A stretch of 12,175 nt of DNA from Burkholderiales bacterium (GTDB lineage: Bacteria > Pseudomonadota > Gammaproteobacteria > Burkholderiales > SG8-39): assembly GCA_919902965.1 (NCBI GenBank), contig CAKKSJ010000371.1:1-12175 (forward strand), written 5' to 3'. Within the stretch, counting starts at the first letter, position 1; each line of letters begins with the position of its first letter. Made by a program: the position numbers and the translations under genes. Shown piece by piece: positions 5,620-12,175 of this stretch. The notes under the pieces are model-generated. The model saw only the letters and a program-made list of their open reading frames with translations. It made no database searches and was not told where the DNA came from.

Positions 5620-6860
5620 CCTGCTTTCGCGAGCACCGCCTGCAGTAACACGTTGCATCCCGCAGCAAGATCCTCCGGCTTGGCGTTCTCAGTTTCATTG
5701 TGGCTGATGCCACCCTCGCAAGGCACGAATATCATCGCCGTGGGCGCGACGCGGGCAATATACACCGCATCGTGGCCGGCGCCGCTGACGATATCCATAT
5801 GGCGATAGCCCAGCCGCGCGGCGCCCGCGCGCACCGCCGCCACGCAAACTTCATCGAAATGGCAGGGCGGGAAGAATACGGTCTGGCGTATGCCTATGCC
5901 CAGGCTCAGCTCCGCGGCGATCCTGCCGGCCGCCGCGCGCAGACCCTGTTCCATGCGGTCCAGGCCGGGAACACCGGTGTCGCGAAAATCGACCGAGAAC
6001 ACCGTTTCGCCAGGAACGACGTTGCGCGAGTTGGGCCGGTTGACGATCATGCCGACGGTGCCGCGCGAATGTTCGGTCGCCTTGCCCAGCCGGTTGACCT
6101 CCTGGATCAGGAAGCTCGCGCCCAGGAGCGCATCGCGCCGCAGATGCATAGGCGTGGGGCCGGCGTGAGCATCCATGCCGCTGACCGTCACTTCGAACCA
6201 GCGCTGGCCCAGCGCACCGGTCACCACGCCTACGCTATTGCCGGTGTTTTCCAGCAGCGGCCCCTGTTCGATATGCGCCTCGAAATAAGCTGCCAGCGGA
6301 CGTCCGCCGACTGGCGCCGCGCCGGCATAGCCGATCGCGCGTAGGGCGTCGCCGAAGGACACGCCGTCCATATCGGCGGCGCTCAGTATTTCCTCTACCG
6401 TATGCGTTCCGGCAAACGCCCCGGACGCGCCCATCACCGGCAGGAAACGCGCGCCTTCCTCGTTGGTCCACATCGCGATTTCGAAGGGAGCATCGGTCTC
6501 GATGCCATGGTCGTTCAGGGTGCGCGCCACTTCCAGCGCCGCCATCACGCCGTAGCAGCCGTCGAAGCGCCCGCCCGAAGGCTGTGTATCCAGATGGCTG
6601 CCCGACACCACCGGCGGCGCGGCATCCTTGCGTCCGCGGCGGCGCGCGAAAATGCTGCCGACCCCGTCCACAGTGACCGCGAGGCCGGCCGCCTTGCACC
6701 ATGCGATAAACAGATCCCGCCCCTGCCGGTCCAGATCGGTCAGCGTCAGGCGCTTCACCCCTCCCTTGGGCGTGGCGCCGATTTTCGCCATCTGCATCAG
6801 CGCATCCCACAGTCGGTCGGCGTTGATGCGCAGGTCTGTCGGTTTGGTTCCGGCGTTCAT
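5616..6860 (-). CDS. M20-family Zn-dependent amidohydrolase (N-carbamoyl amino acid hydrolase / beta-ureidopropionase type)
   Basis: The enzyme hydrolyses an N-carbamoyl group to the free amino acid, CO2 and ammonia. Metal-site residues of the hydantoinase/carbamoylase family are in order: His89 in SGSHLDTQPSGGRFDG, Asp100 in the same segment, Glu134-Glu135 in WTNEEGARF, His196 in AHIEQGP, and His387 in ISHNETE. The dimerisation/substrate part shows MDAHAGPTPM (229-238), with Asn280 and Arg293 in RNVVPG and DFRDTG. Its 414 residues are typical. The ATG at 6860 is preceded by AGGAG (6870-6874) at nine bases; the frame runs further upstream but overlaps the preceding gene. It lies 16 bp behind the beta-alanine-type aminotransferase gene, so beta-ureidopropionase (making beta-alanine) is the most likely role. 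Related allantoate amidohydrolase or ureidoglycolate activities are not excluded. Confidence 0.92.
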   Translation of the reverse strand: MNAGTKPTDLRINADRLWDALMQMAKIGATPKGGVKRLTLTDLDRQGRDLFIAWCKAAGLAVTVDGVGSIFARRRGRKDAAPPVVSGSHLDTQPSGGRFDGCYGVMAALEVARTLNDHGIETDAPFEIAMWTNEEGARFLPVMGASGAFAGTHTVEEILSAADMDGVSFGDALRAIGYAGAAPVGGRPLAAYFEAHIEQGPLLENTGNSVGVVTGALGQRWFEVTVSGMDAHAGPTPMHLRRDALLGASFLIQEVNRLGKATEHSRGTVGMIVNRPNSRNVVPGETVFSVDFRDTGVPGLDRMEQGLRAAAGRIAAELSLGIGIRQTVFFPPCHFDEVCVAAVRAGAARLGYRHMDIVSGAGHDAVYIARVAPTAMIFVPCEGGISHNETENAKPEDLAAGCNVLLQAVLAKAG

Positions 6861-6876
6861 GGCTGCGCGCTCCTGT

Positions 6877-8211
6877 TCAAACAAGGTCGCGGACGACTTC
6901 GGCGGTGACGCCGAACATTTCATCGAGATGTTTCTTCTCTGCGATCAGCGGCGGACAGAATGCGATGTTGTCGCCGATGGGGCGCACGAACACGCCGCGG
7001 TCCCAGCATTTTTCGAACACCTCCTTCGCGCGCGCCCCCGGGGCGCCCGCGCGCGGCGCGAATTCGATCGCCCCTATCATCCCCAGATTGCGGCAATCGA
7101 TCACATGCGGCAGCCCTTTGAACGCGTGCACACCATTTTCGAAATCCGCCGCCAGGGTCTGCACGCGCGTCAGCAGGCCTTCCTCCGCGTAGGTGTCCAG
7201 CGTGCCCAGCGCCGCGGCACTGGCCAGTGGATGGCCGGAATAAGTGTAGCCGTGGAAAAAATCGATACCGTTGCCGGCCGCCTGCATGAAAGTTTCGTAG
7301 ATTTCACGCTTGACAATCACCCCGCCCATGGGCACGGTGCCGCTGGTGATGCCTTTCGCAAAGGTAATGAGATCAGGCGTGACGCCGAAATACTCGCTCG
7401 CGAACGGCCTGCCCAGGCGGCCGAAGCCGGTGATCACTTCGTCGAATATAAGCAGGATGCCGTGCTTGTCGCAGATCTGGCGCAGGCGCTGCAAATAGCC
7501 CTGCGGCGGAATCAGCACGCCGCCCGCGCCCGCTACCGGCTCGACGATCACCGCGGCGATATTGGAAGCGTCGTGCAGAGGGATGATGCGCTGTTCCAGT
7601 TCGTCCGCGAACTCCGCGCCCGCCGCCGGCTGGCCGCGCGAGAACGCGCTGCGCGCCAGGTCCTGGGTGTGGCGCAGGTGATCCACGCCGGGAATCATCA
7701 GACCGTAGGCCTTGCGGTTGGCGGGCACGCCGCCCACCGAAATACCGGCGAGGTTTACACCGTGATAGCCGCGCTCGCGTCCGATGAAACGCGTGCGCGT
7801 CGCCTCGCCTTTCAGACGGTGATAGGCGAGCGCGATTTTCAGTGCCGTGTCCACCGCCTCGGAGCCGGAGTTGACGAAAAACACATGGTCCAGGCTCTCG
7901 GGCGTGAGTTCGGCGATGCGCCGCGCGACTTCGAAGGGCAAGGGATGGCCGAGCGAGAACGAGGAGGAAAAATCGAGTATGCCCGCCTGCTTGCGTATCG
8001 CCTCGACGATTTTCGGCCGGCAATGCCCGGCGTTGACGCACCACAGCGTCGCCAGGCCGTCGAGCACTTTCTTGCCTTCCATGGTGGTGTAGTACATGCC
8101 TTCGGCCGATGCAATCATGCGCGGCGAAAGTTTGAACGCGCGGTTGTTCGTGTAAGGCATCCAGTAGTGCTCAAGGTCGAGCGGCTGCTTGAGTACTTGC
8201 GGATCGTTCAT
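6877..8211 (-). CDS. bauA: Omega-amino acid (beta-alanine)-pyruvate aminotransferase, class III
   Basis: This class III PLP aminotransferase probably moves the amino group of beta-alanine to pyruvate, giving malonate semialdehyde and alanine. Of its 444 residues, the diagnostic ones are WMPYTNNRAFK (17-27), LWCVNAGHCRP (56-66), NSGSEAVDTALK (114-125), GYHGVNLAG (148-156), FDEVITGFGRLG with Asp258, LITFAKGITSG with Schiff-base Lys286, and GYTYSGHPLA (321-330). These match omega-amino acid:pyruvate enzymes better than ornithine or GABA types by eye. Start choice: an ATG six codons upstream (8229) has no ribosome site, whereas the ATG at 8211 is preceded by AAGGA six bases away. Its position between mmsA and the M20 hydrolase supports a beta-alanine substrate; other beta- or omega-amines are possible. 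Confidence 0.9.
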   Translation of the reverse strand: MNDPQVLKQPLDLEHYWMPYTNNRAFKLSPRMIASAEGMYYTTMEGKKVLDGLATLWCVNAGHCRPKIVEAIRKQAGILDFSSSFSLGHPLPFEVARRIAELTPESLDHVFFVNSGSEAVDTALKIALAYHRLKGEATRTRFIGRERGYHGVNLAGISVGGVPANRKAYGLMIPGVDHLRHTQDLARSAFSRGQPAAGAEFADELEQRIIPLHDASNIAAVIVEPVAGAGGVLIPPQGYLQRLRQICDKHGILLIFDEVITGFGRLGRPFASEYFGVTPDLITFAKGITSGTVPMGGVIVKREIYETFMQAAGNGIDFFHGYTYSGHPLASAAALGTLDTYAEEGLLTRVQTLAADFENGVHAFKGLPHVIDCRNLGMIGAIEFAPRAGAPGARAKEVFEKCWDRGVFVRPIGDNIAFCPPLIAEKKHLDEMFGVTAEVVRDLV

Positions 8212-8217
8212 GGTCTT

Positions 8218-8222
8218 TCCTT
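8218..8222 (-). promoter_or_regulatory. Ribosome binding site deciding the bauA start
   Basis: Minus-strand AAGGA lies six bases before the ATG at 8211. It sits inside the codons that follow the alternative upstream ATG (8229), which itself lacks any Shine-Dalgarno. This argues that the shorter protein is the real one. Confidence 0.65.
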
Positions 8223-8236
8223 CAGTCATAGTGTTG

Positions 8237-8257
8237 GGAGCGCCGGTGGCCTGCTCC
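8237..8257 (-). other. Small hairpin in the mmsA-bauA intergenic gap
   Basis: GGAGC and GCTCC flank an 11-base insert that can extend the stem through GCC/GGC with a two-base bulge. It lies in the 54-base gap between the mmsA stop and the bauA start, and has no U-run. It could influence mRNA processing or be a chance GC-rich fold. Confidence 0.25.
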
Positions 8258-8265
8258 TCAGCGGC

Positions 8266-9789
8266 TCAGCCCAGCGTCGGCATGATGAATCCGGCCGCGG
8301 GCGTATCGCTATTGGTCCAGCGCGTGGTCACGACCTTGGTGCGGGTGTAGAACTTGACGCCTTCCATGCCATGCATGTGCAGGTCGCCGAACAGCGAAGC
8401 CTTCCAGCCGCCGAAGGAGTAGAACGCCATCGGCACCGGGATGGGCACATTGACACCCACCATGCCCACCTGAACCTCTTCCTCGAAGCGGCGTGCGGCG
8501 CCGCCGGAACTGGTGAATATCGCCGTGCCGTTGCCCCAGGGATTGGCGTTGACCAGCGCGATCGCGTCCTCCAGGCTGTTTGCGCGCAGCACGACCAGCA
8601 CCGGCCCGAAGATTTCGTCCTTGTAGATTTTCATTTCCGGCTTGACCTGATCGAACAGGGTGGTGCCCAGAAAAAAACCGTTCTCGTGGTCCGTGATTTT
8701 CTTGTTGCGCCCGTCCAGCACCAGCTTTGCGCCTTCGGCCACGCCGATGTTGATATAGCCCTCGACCTTGTCGCGATGCGCCAGGGTGACCAGCGGCCCC
8801 ATTTCCACACCCGCGACGTCGCCGGGGCCAACCTTGATGCGCGCGGCTTTCTCAGCAAGCAGTTTCACCAGGGGATCGCCGATGGCACCCACGGCAACGA
8901 CCGCCGAAATTGCCATGCAGCGCTCGCCCGCAGAACCGTAGGCGGCGCCGATCAGCGCGTCTGCGGTGAATTCCAGATCCGCATCCGGCAGTATCACCGC
9001 GTGGTTCTTGGCGCCGCCCAGTGCCTGCACGCGCTTGCCGTTCCTTGCGCAGGTCTCGTAAATGTATTTCGCGATCGGCGTGGAGCCGACAAAAGAAACG
9101 GCATGTATGCCCGGGTGATTGAGGATCGCGTCCACCGCCTCCTTGTCGCCGTGCACCACGTTGAACACGCCGTCGGGCAGTCCGGCCTCGTTGAACAGCT
9201 CGGCGATTCTCATGCTGGTCGAGGGCACTTTCTCCGAAGGCTTGAGTATGAAAGTGTTGCCGCAGGCAATCGCGACCGGAAACATCCACAGCGGCACCAT
9301 TGCCGGAAAATTAAAGGGCGTAATGCCGGCGCACACGCCCACCGCCTGTCGCAGCGTGTGGGAATCGACGCCGGTGCCGGCGTTCTCGGTGTACTCGCCT
9401 TTCAGCAGATGCGGGATGCCGCAGGCGAACTCGATCACCTCGATGCCGCGCTGCACGCTGCCCAGCGCATCGGGCAGCGTTTTGCCGTGCTCTTCCGAAA
9501 CGAGTTGTGCCAGCTCCTTCTGATTGGCCTGCATCAGCGCGAGGAATTTCTGCATCACGCGCGCGCGCCTGAGCGGCGGTGCCTTGCTCCACCCGGGAAG
9601 CGCGGCACTCGCCGCCTTGACCGCGGCGTCGATGTCCTCGGCGTTGGCGAAAGACACGCGCCGGATTACCATGCCGGTGGCCGGATTGCTCACTTCGCCC
9701 TGGCGCAGGCTGGTCGAGGCATGTGCGCCTCCATTCACCCACATGGGCACGCCGGCAGGGCTGACTGCTTTTTCATTGGGGAGATTCAT
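8266..9789 (-). CDS. mmsA: CoA-acylating (methyl)malonate-semialdehyde dehydrogenase
   Basis: MmsA oxidises malonate semialdehyde (or methylmalonate semialdehyde) with NAD+ and CoA to acetyl-CoA (or propionyl-CoA) and CO2. The 507 residues fit the family. They show ITPFNFPAMVPLWMFP (156-171), LKPSEKVPS with Lys183 in the NAD site, FVGSTPIA (233-240), and GSAGERCMAIS with catalytic Cys291. The glutamate usually found before LGG in hydrolytic aldehyde dehydrogenases is absent (QALGGAKNH, 255-263), as in CoA-dependent members. EIFGPVL follows in the C-terminal part. The ATG at 9789 has AGAGGA (9797-9802) seven bases upstream. It is the first gene of a minus-strand operon with bauA and the M20 hydrolase. 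Beta-alanine catabolism is more likely here than valine or inositol breakdown, because no valine or iol genes are present. Confidence 0.95.
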   Translation of the reverse strand: MNLPNEKAVSPAGVPMWVNGGAHASTSLRQGEVSNPATGMVIRRVSFANAEDIDAAVKAASAALPGWSKAPPLRRARVMQKFLALMQANQKELAQLVSEEHGKTLPDALGSVQRGIEVIEFACGIPHLLKGEYTENAGTGVDSHTLRQAVGVCAGITPFNFPAMVPLWMFPVAIACGNTFILKPSEKVPSTSMRIAELFNEAGLPDGVFNVVHGDKEAVDAILNHPGIHAVSFVGSTPIAKYIYETCARNGKRVQALGGAKNHAVILPDADLEFTADALIGAAYGSAGERCMAISAVVAVGAIGDPLVKLLAEKAARIKVGPGDVAGVEMGPLVTLAHRDKVEGYINIGVAEGAKLVLDGRNKKITDHENGFFLGTTLFDQVKPEMKIYKDEIFGPVLVVLRANSLEDAIALVNANPWGNGTAIFTSSGGAARRFEEEVQVGMVGVNVPIPVPMAFYSFGGWKASLFGDLHMHGMEGVKFYTRTKVVTTRWTNSDTPAAGFIMPTLG

Positions 9790-9815
9790 TCGAGTGTCCT
9801 CTAGAAGCGGATGGC

Positions 9816-9864
9816 TCCAGTGGCGAATCGTCGGACGTGCGGGTACATGGGGGGAGCCACTGGA
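9816..9864. repeat. 9-bp inverted repeat in the mmsA leader
   Basis: TCCAGTGGC (9816-9824) and GCCACTGGA (9856-9864) are exact inverted copies separated by 31 bases. Overlapping them, GGCTCC and GGAGCC (9813-9818 and 9853-9858) form a second, alternative pairing. They lie between the candidate mmsA promoter and its start codon, so they may be an operator below the promoter or an mRNA fold. Confidence 0.45.
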
Positions 9865-9885
9865 AATCGGATATTTGTGTCTGAA

Positions 9886-9891
9886 ATCATA
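9886..9891 (-). promoter_or_regulatory. Candidate extended -10 for the mmsA operon
   Basis: On the minus strand TATGAT is preceded by TGG, giving an extended -10 pattern (TGn-TATGAT). The -35 position is poor. Transcription would begin about 90 bases before the mmsA ATG. Confidence 0.35.
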
Positions 9892-9959
9892 CCACGGCGC
9901 CCCTCCCGAATTTCAGCTTGCAGTCCGGAATTGCACGACTCGATCGCGGCCCCATATTT

Positions 9960-9988
9960 TCGTTTGGCGCCGTGTCGTTTGGCGCCGT
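9960..9988 (+). repeat. Two tandem 14-bp repeats, period 15
   Basis: TCGTTTGGCGCCGT occurs exactly at 9960-9973 and again at 9975-9988, with one base between. Each copy contains the palindrome GGCGCC. They abut a TTGACA element, so they may be activator or repressor sites in this divergent control region. Confidence 0.6.
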
Positions 9989-10015
9989 TGACAGCGCGCG
10001 CGATCACAGTGTCAA
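9988..10015. promoter_or_regulatory. TTGACA / TGTCAA dyad in the mmsA-TRAP divergent region
   Basis: TTGACA (9988-9993) and its exact complement TGTCAA (10010-10015) are separated by 16 bp, so both strands carry a consensus -35 hexamer. Neither has a good -10 at 16-18 bp. The site may be a 28-bp operator rather than two promoters. Downstream, TAAGAT (10033-10038) is a weak -10 candidate for the TRAP genes. Confidence 0.35.
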
Positions 10016-10081
10016 ATGGGCATCCTATGGGATAAGATGATGCCGACGCGCAAAGCCGATTTACGGCAGGTTTCAGCGCGT

Positions 10082-10106
10082 ATCGCATCGCATCGCATTG
10101 CATCGC
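10082..10106 (+). repeat. Five pentanucleotide repeats (ATCGC type) upstream of the TRAP receptor gene
   Basis: The units ATCGC x3, ATTGC, ATCGC follow directly on one another, 25 bases in all. They end about 45 bases before the receptor start codon, in the likely 5' leader. Such short tandem repeats can change copy number by slippage; the imperfect fourth unit would stabilise them. Confidence 0.75.
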
Positions 10107-10140
10107 AAATGATGGTATCGGTAGTTTAACCTGCACGCAA

Positions 10141-10146
10141 AGGAGA
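10141..10146 (+). promoter_or_regulatory. Ribosome binding site for the TAXI receptor gene
   Basis: AGGAGA is followed by GTG at 10149 and ATG at 10152. Spacing from AGGAG is six bases to the ATG and only three to the GTG, which favours the ATG. Confidence 0.75.
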
Positions 10147-10151
10147 ACGTG

Positions 10152-11192
10152 ATGTTTAATCCAAAACAGGGTCACAGCTTGTCGCTATGCGCGGTCGCGC
10201 TTGCCGCCGTATTCACGGTAGCGGCGATTGCACCGGCTGCGGCGCAAGAGCGCAAGTCCATCCGCTGGGCCACCTCCAGTGTCGATTCCTACGGCTACAA
10301 GGTTGCCGCCTCGATGGTGAAAATCGCCGAGGAGGCGCTCGGCGGGCAATATACCATCACCGTCAATCCCTATCCCTCGACCACCGGCGCGATGAAAGCG
10401 GTGATGGATGGCGACGGCGAGATCGGCTACACGGCCGATGTCGGCATGACCCAAGTCTATTCCGGCGACGGCGGGTTCAAGAATTACACGCCCAAGAAGG
10501 GAAAGCTGGTGCACAGTTGGTATTCGTACCCGATGGAGTCGTTCATGGCCACATCGGCCAAGGAAGTCGGCAAGTACAAGTGCTGGGGCGATTTCAGCGG
10601 CAAGCCGGTGTTCTACACCACCGCCGGCTTCATGAACTGGCTGAATTTCCAGCGCATCTACAAGGCGCTCGGCTACCAGTTCAAGCACGTCCAGATCGAC
10701 GCCAAGTCCAATAGCGACGCCCTGCAGGCCGGCACCATTGCCGGTTCAGTCGCCTACACCACGGCCGGCCGCTCGCTCGCGAGTTACTGGAAGGAAACCG
10801 ACGTGCGCATGGACGTAAAAGTGATCAATCCCTGCCCGGAAGAGATCGCCAAGCTGAAAGCCGCCGGCCTGGCGGTCGTGGACGTTGATCCGAAGGCGGC
10901 GTTCAGCAAGGACGTCGGTGTCAAGACGATCCATGGCGTGCCCATCCTGTTCGCCTACAACATGCGGGCGGACATGCCCGAAGATGTGGTCTACAAGCTG
11001 GTGGGCGCGTTCTACAAACACCGCGACGAGCTTGCCAAGGCCGATCCGGGCTTCACGCCCATGGCCCGCGATTTCGTCGGCATGCAGGTGCAGGGGATCG
11101 CCGCCAACCCGGACATCCCGGTGCACGCCGGGCTGGCCAAGTTCCTGAAGGAACAAAAGGCCTGGAACGACAAGTGGAAGATCGCGAAGTAA
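10152..11192 (+). CDS. TAXI-family TRAP transporter solute receptor (periplasmic)
   Basis: This periplasmic substrate-binding protein of a TRAP transporter is of the TAXI type, which pairs with a fused membrane subunit. Of 346 residues, about the first 32 form a signal peptide: hydrophobic LSLCAVALAAVFTVAAIAPAAAQ, with cleavage near AAA-QE. The mature part opens as the family does (IRWATSS...SYGYKVAASMVKIAEEAL), followed by PYPSTTGAMKAVMDGDGEIGYT (74-93) and FSGKPVFYTTAGF (148-160), and later AYTTAG (201-206). The mature protein has two cysteines (144 and 228), which could form a disulfide. It is divergent from the mmsA operon, so import of a beta-ureido acid, beta-alanine or related compound is a reasonable guess; the ligand cannot be read from sequence. 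The membrane subunit follows after 234 bases. Confidence 0.92.
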   Translation: MFNPKQGHSLSLCAVALAAVFTVAAIAPAAAQERKSIRWATSSVDSYGYKVAASMVKIAEEALGGQYTITVNPYPSTTGAMKAVMDGDGEIGYTADVGMTQVYSGDGGFKNYTPKKGKLVHSWYSYPMESFMATSAKEVGKYKCWGDFSGKPVFYTTAGFMNWLNFQRIYKALGYQFKHVQIDAKSNSDALQAGTIAGSVAYTTAGRSLASYWKETDVRMDVKVINPCPEEIAKLKAAGLAVVDVDPKAAFSKDVGVKTIHGVPILFAYNMRADMPEDVVYKLVGAFYKHRDELAKADPGFTPMARDFVGMQVQGIAANPDIPVHAGLAKFLKEQKAWNDKWKIAK

Positions 11193-11426
11193 GCGCGTAA
11201 AACGGGTGCCGGGGGCGGGGGTGCGCGATGCCGCAGACTCCCGCGCCGCCACCTGCGTCGAAATCACCTACAAAATGCCCTAGACCGTGCGCCGGCGGAT
11301 TCGGACGATGAGGCGAGCCGGCGTTCTGCCGGGCGCCGCCGCATACGCTGAGCGCCGCAGTGGGTCACGCCGACGCCGCGCCGGCCGGCAGTACGAAGTC
11401 CACCTTCCACCAATAGGGGAACATCC
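11193..11426 (+). other. Intergenic gap between TRAP receptor and membrane subunit
   Basis: This 234-base GC-rich stretch holds no gene I can support. CGCCGGC (11290-11296) and GCCGGCG (11317-11323) can form a 7-bp stem with a 20-base loop, without a U-run. A Shine-Dalgarno AGGGGA (11415-11420) sits at its end for the next gene. The gap is long for genes of one transporter and could allow different expression of receptor and permease. Confidence 0.4.
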
Positions 11427-12175
11427 ATGCCGAATGACTGGCTGAAGCGGTACGCCAATCTCAAAAACCTGACCTTCGTCCTGTCACTGACCCTGTTCGT
11501 CTGGGTGATCTGGTACTGCTATACCGGTTCCGGCGGCGGGCAGGAACTGGTGTCGCGGCTGCTGCCGATCGCGCTGATGCTGCAGATCCTGTTCATGTAC
11601 CAGAGGGCGTTTCTGTACCAGCGCCTGCCCGCCCTGGCAAATCACCTGCTGGTGGTGTTCTACCTGGGCATCTGCGTATATGCCTTCGTCTACTTCCTGT
11701 TCGAGTACGAAGAGATCTCGATCTACCGGCAGGGCTCCTATACGACGCAGGATTTCGTCGTCGGCCTGCTCATGTTCCTGCTGGTGATGGAACTGTCGCG
11801 CCTGGCCCACGCCACGCTGTTTTGGGTTAACTTCGTACTCGTGCTCTACACCATGTTCGGCTACCTGAGCCCGCTCGACTTCTTCTGGCATCCGGGCACC
11901 AGCTTCTATCGCGTGGTCACATCGAGCACGGTAGAAATGTCCAACGGGATCTACGGCATCTACGGCCAGATTGCACTGACCCTGATCGCGGCCTTCCTGC
12001 TGCTTGCTTCCGTCGCAAACGGCTTCGGGGCGCAGAGCGCGATGATCCATGTCATGCAGCGGCTTGCCGGCAAGAACCGGCAGATGGTGCCGCAGGCGGC
12101 GGTGCTCGGGTCGCTCTCGATCGGCATGGTGAGCGGCAGCGGTTCGGCCAATGCGGTGGTGGTCGGCAGCATCAC
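11427..12175 (+). CDS. TRAP transporter fused permease subunit (5' part, runs off the window)
   Basis: The frame opens at ATG 11427, six bases after AGGGGA, and is still open at the window end, giving 249 residues. It is an inner-membrane protein. Hydrophobic segments are visible at about 15-32, 44-62, 72-92, 109-125, 129-147 and 180-199. The first four or five correspond to the small-subunit (DctQ-like) part; the large DctM-like part then starts. The run GSLSIGMVSGSGSANAVVVG (228-247) is the typical first conserved loop of TRAP large subunits (GxxxGMxSGSxxAN). Together with the TAXI receptor upstream, this identifies a fused 4TM/12TM permease, which moves solute using a Na+ or H+ gradient. 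The rest, probably more than half of the protein, lies outside the window. Confidence 0.92.
   Translation, partial: MPNDWLKRYANLKNLTFVLSLTLFVWVIWYCYTGSGGGQELVSRLLPIALMLQILFMYQRAFLYQRLPALANHLLVVFYLGICVYAFVYFLFEYEEISIYRQGSYTTQDFVVGLLMFLLVMELSRLAHATLFWVNFVLVLYTMFGYLSPLDFFWHPGTSFYRVVTSSTVEMSNGIYGIYGQIALTLIAAFLLLASVANGFGAQSAMIHVMQRLAGKNRQMVPQAAVLGSLSIGMVSGSGSANAVVVGSI

Noticed and set aside
8212..8229. Longer bauA start at the upstream ATG (8229)
   Set aside because: No ribosome binding site precedes it, while AAGGA is well placed for the ATG at 8211.
6628..9804. Very long plus-strand open frame (1058 codons)
   Set aside because: It runs antisense to three well-identified enzymes (M20 hydrolase, aminotransferase, MmsA). 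Its translation is His/Arg-rich without any domain, as expected from the mirror frame of GC-rich genes.
11308..11445. Short plus-strand frame of about 45 codons in the TRAP gap
   Set aside because: It is Arg-rich, lacks a Shine-Dalgarno, and overlaps the permease start in another frame; there is no support for a real gene.

Overview
The window is GC-rich, densely packed proteobacterial chromosome. Gene content and protein style fit a betaproteobacterium: a YibF-like GST, a nudJ-mnmA pair, a CorA transporter, a beta-alanine catabolic cluster and a TAXI-type TRAP transporter. No rRNA, tRNA, CRISPR array, IS element, integrase or phage gene was seen. This taxonomic reading is inference from the proteins; no search was run.

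Left block (1-3778). The 3' end of a plus-strand glutathione S-transferase faces a minus-strand run read as class I aminotransferase -> NudJ-like Nudix hydrolase -> exported protein of unknown function -> mnmA (tRNA-Uridine34 2-thiolation). The genes abut or overlap by a few bases, so this is very probably one translationally coupled transcript. Two details stand out. MnmA has an atypical PP-loop (SGGEDTAV instead of SGGVDSSV). The exported protein carries a Cys/His/Asp arrangement that resembles a transglutaminase-like cysteine-enzyme site.

Middle block (3779-5619). corA diverges from the aminotransferase. After it comes the most AT-rich stretch of the window, with a good sigma70-type promoter and a 10-bp direct repeat at exactly 21-bp phase. 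This leads into a gene for a winged-helix protein with a Pro-rich linker and an unrecognised helical C-terminal domain. That gene also contains a perfect 16-bp palindrome and ends tail-to-tail on a shared CTAG with the next gene.

Right block (5616-12175). A minus-strand operon mmsA -> beta-alanine:pyruvate-type aminotransferase -> M20 amidohydrolase (carbamoylase/beta-ureidopropionase type) can be read as the lower part of reductive pyrimidine or beta-amino-acid degradation: N-carbamoyl-beta-alanine -> beta-alanine -> malonate semialdehyde -> acetyl-CoA. Across a repeat-rich intergenic region of about 360 bp, a TAXI-family TRAP receptor and a TRAP membrane subunit (cut by the window end) run divergently. 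They may import the substrate of this pathway.

Most of the window is ordinary metabolism. The best leads for something new are the winged-helix gene with its candidate operators, the cryptic exported putative cysteine enzyme, the altered MnmA PP-loop, and the pairing of a TAXI transporter with a beta-alanine cluster.
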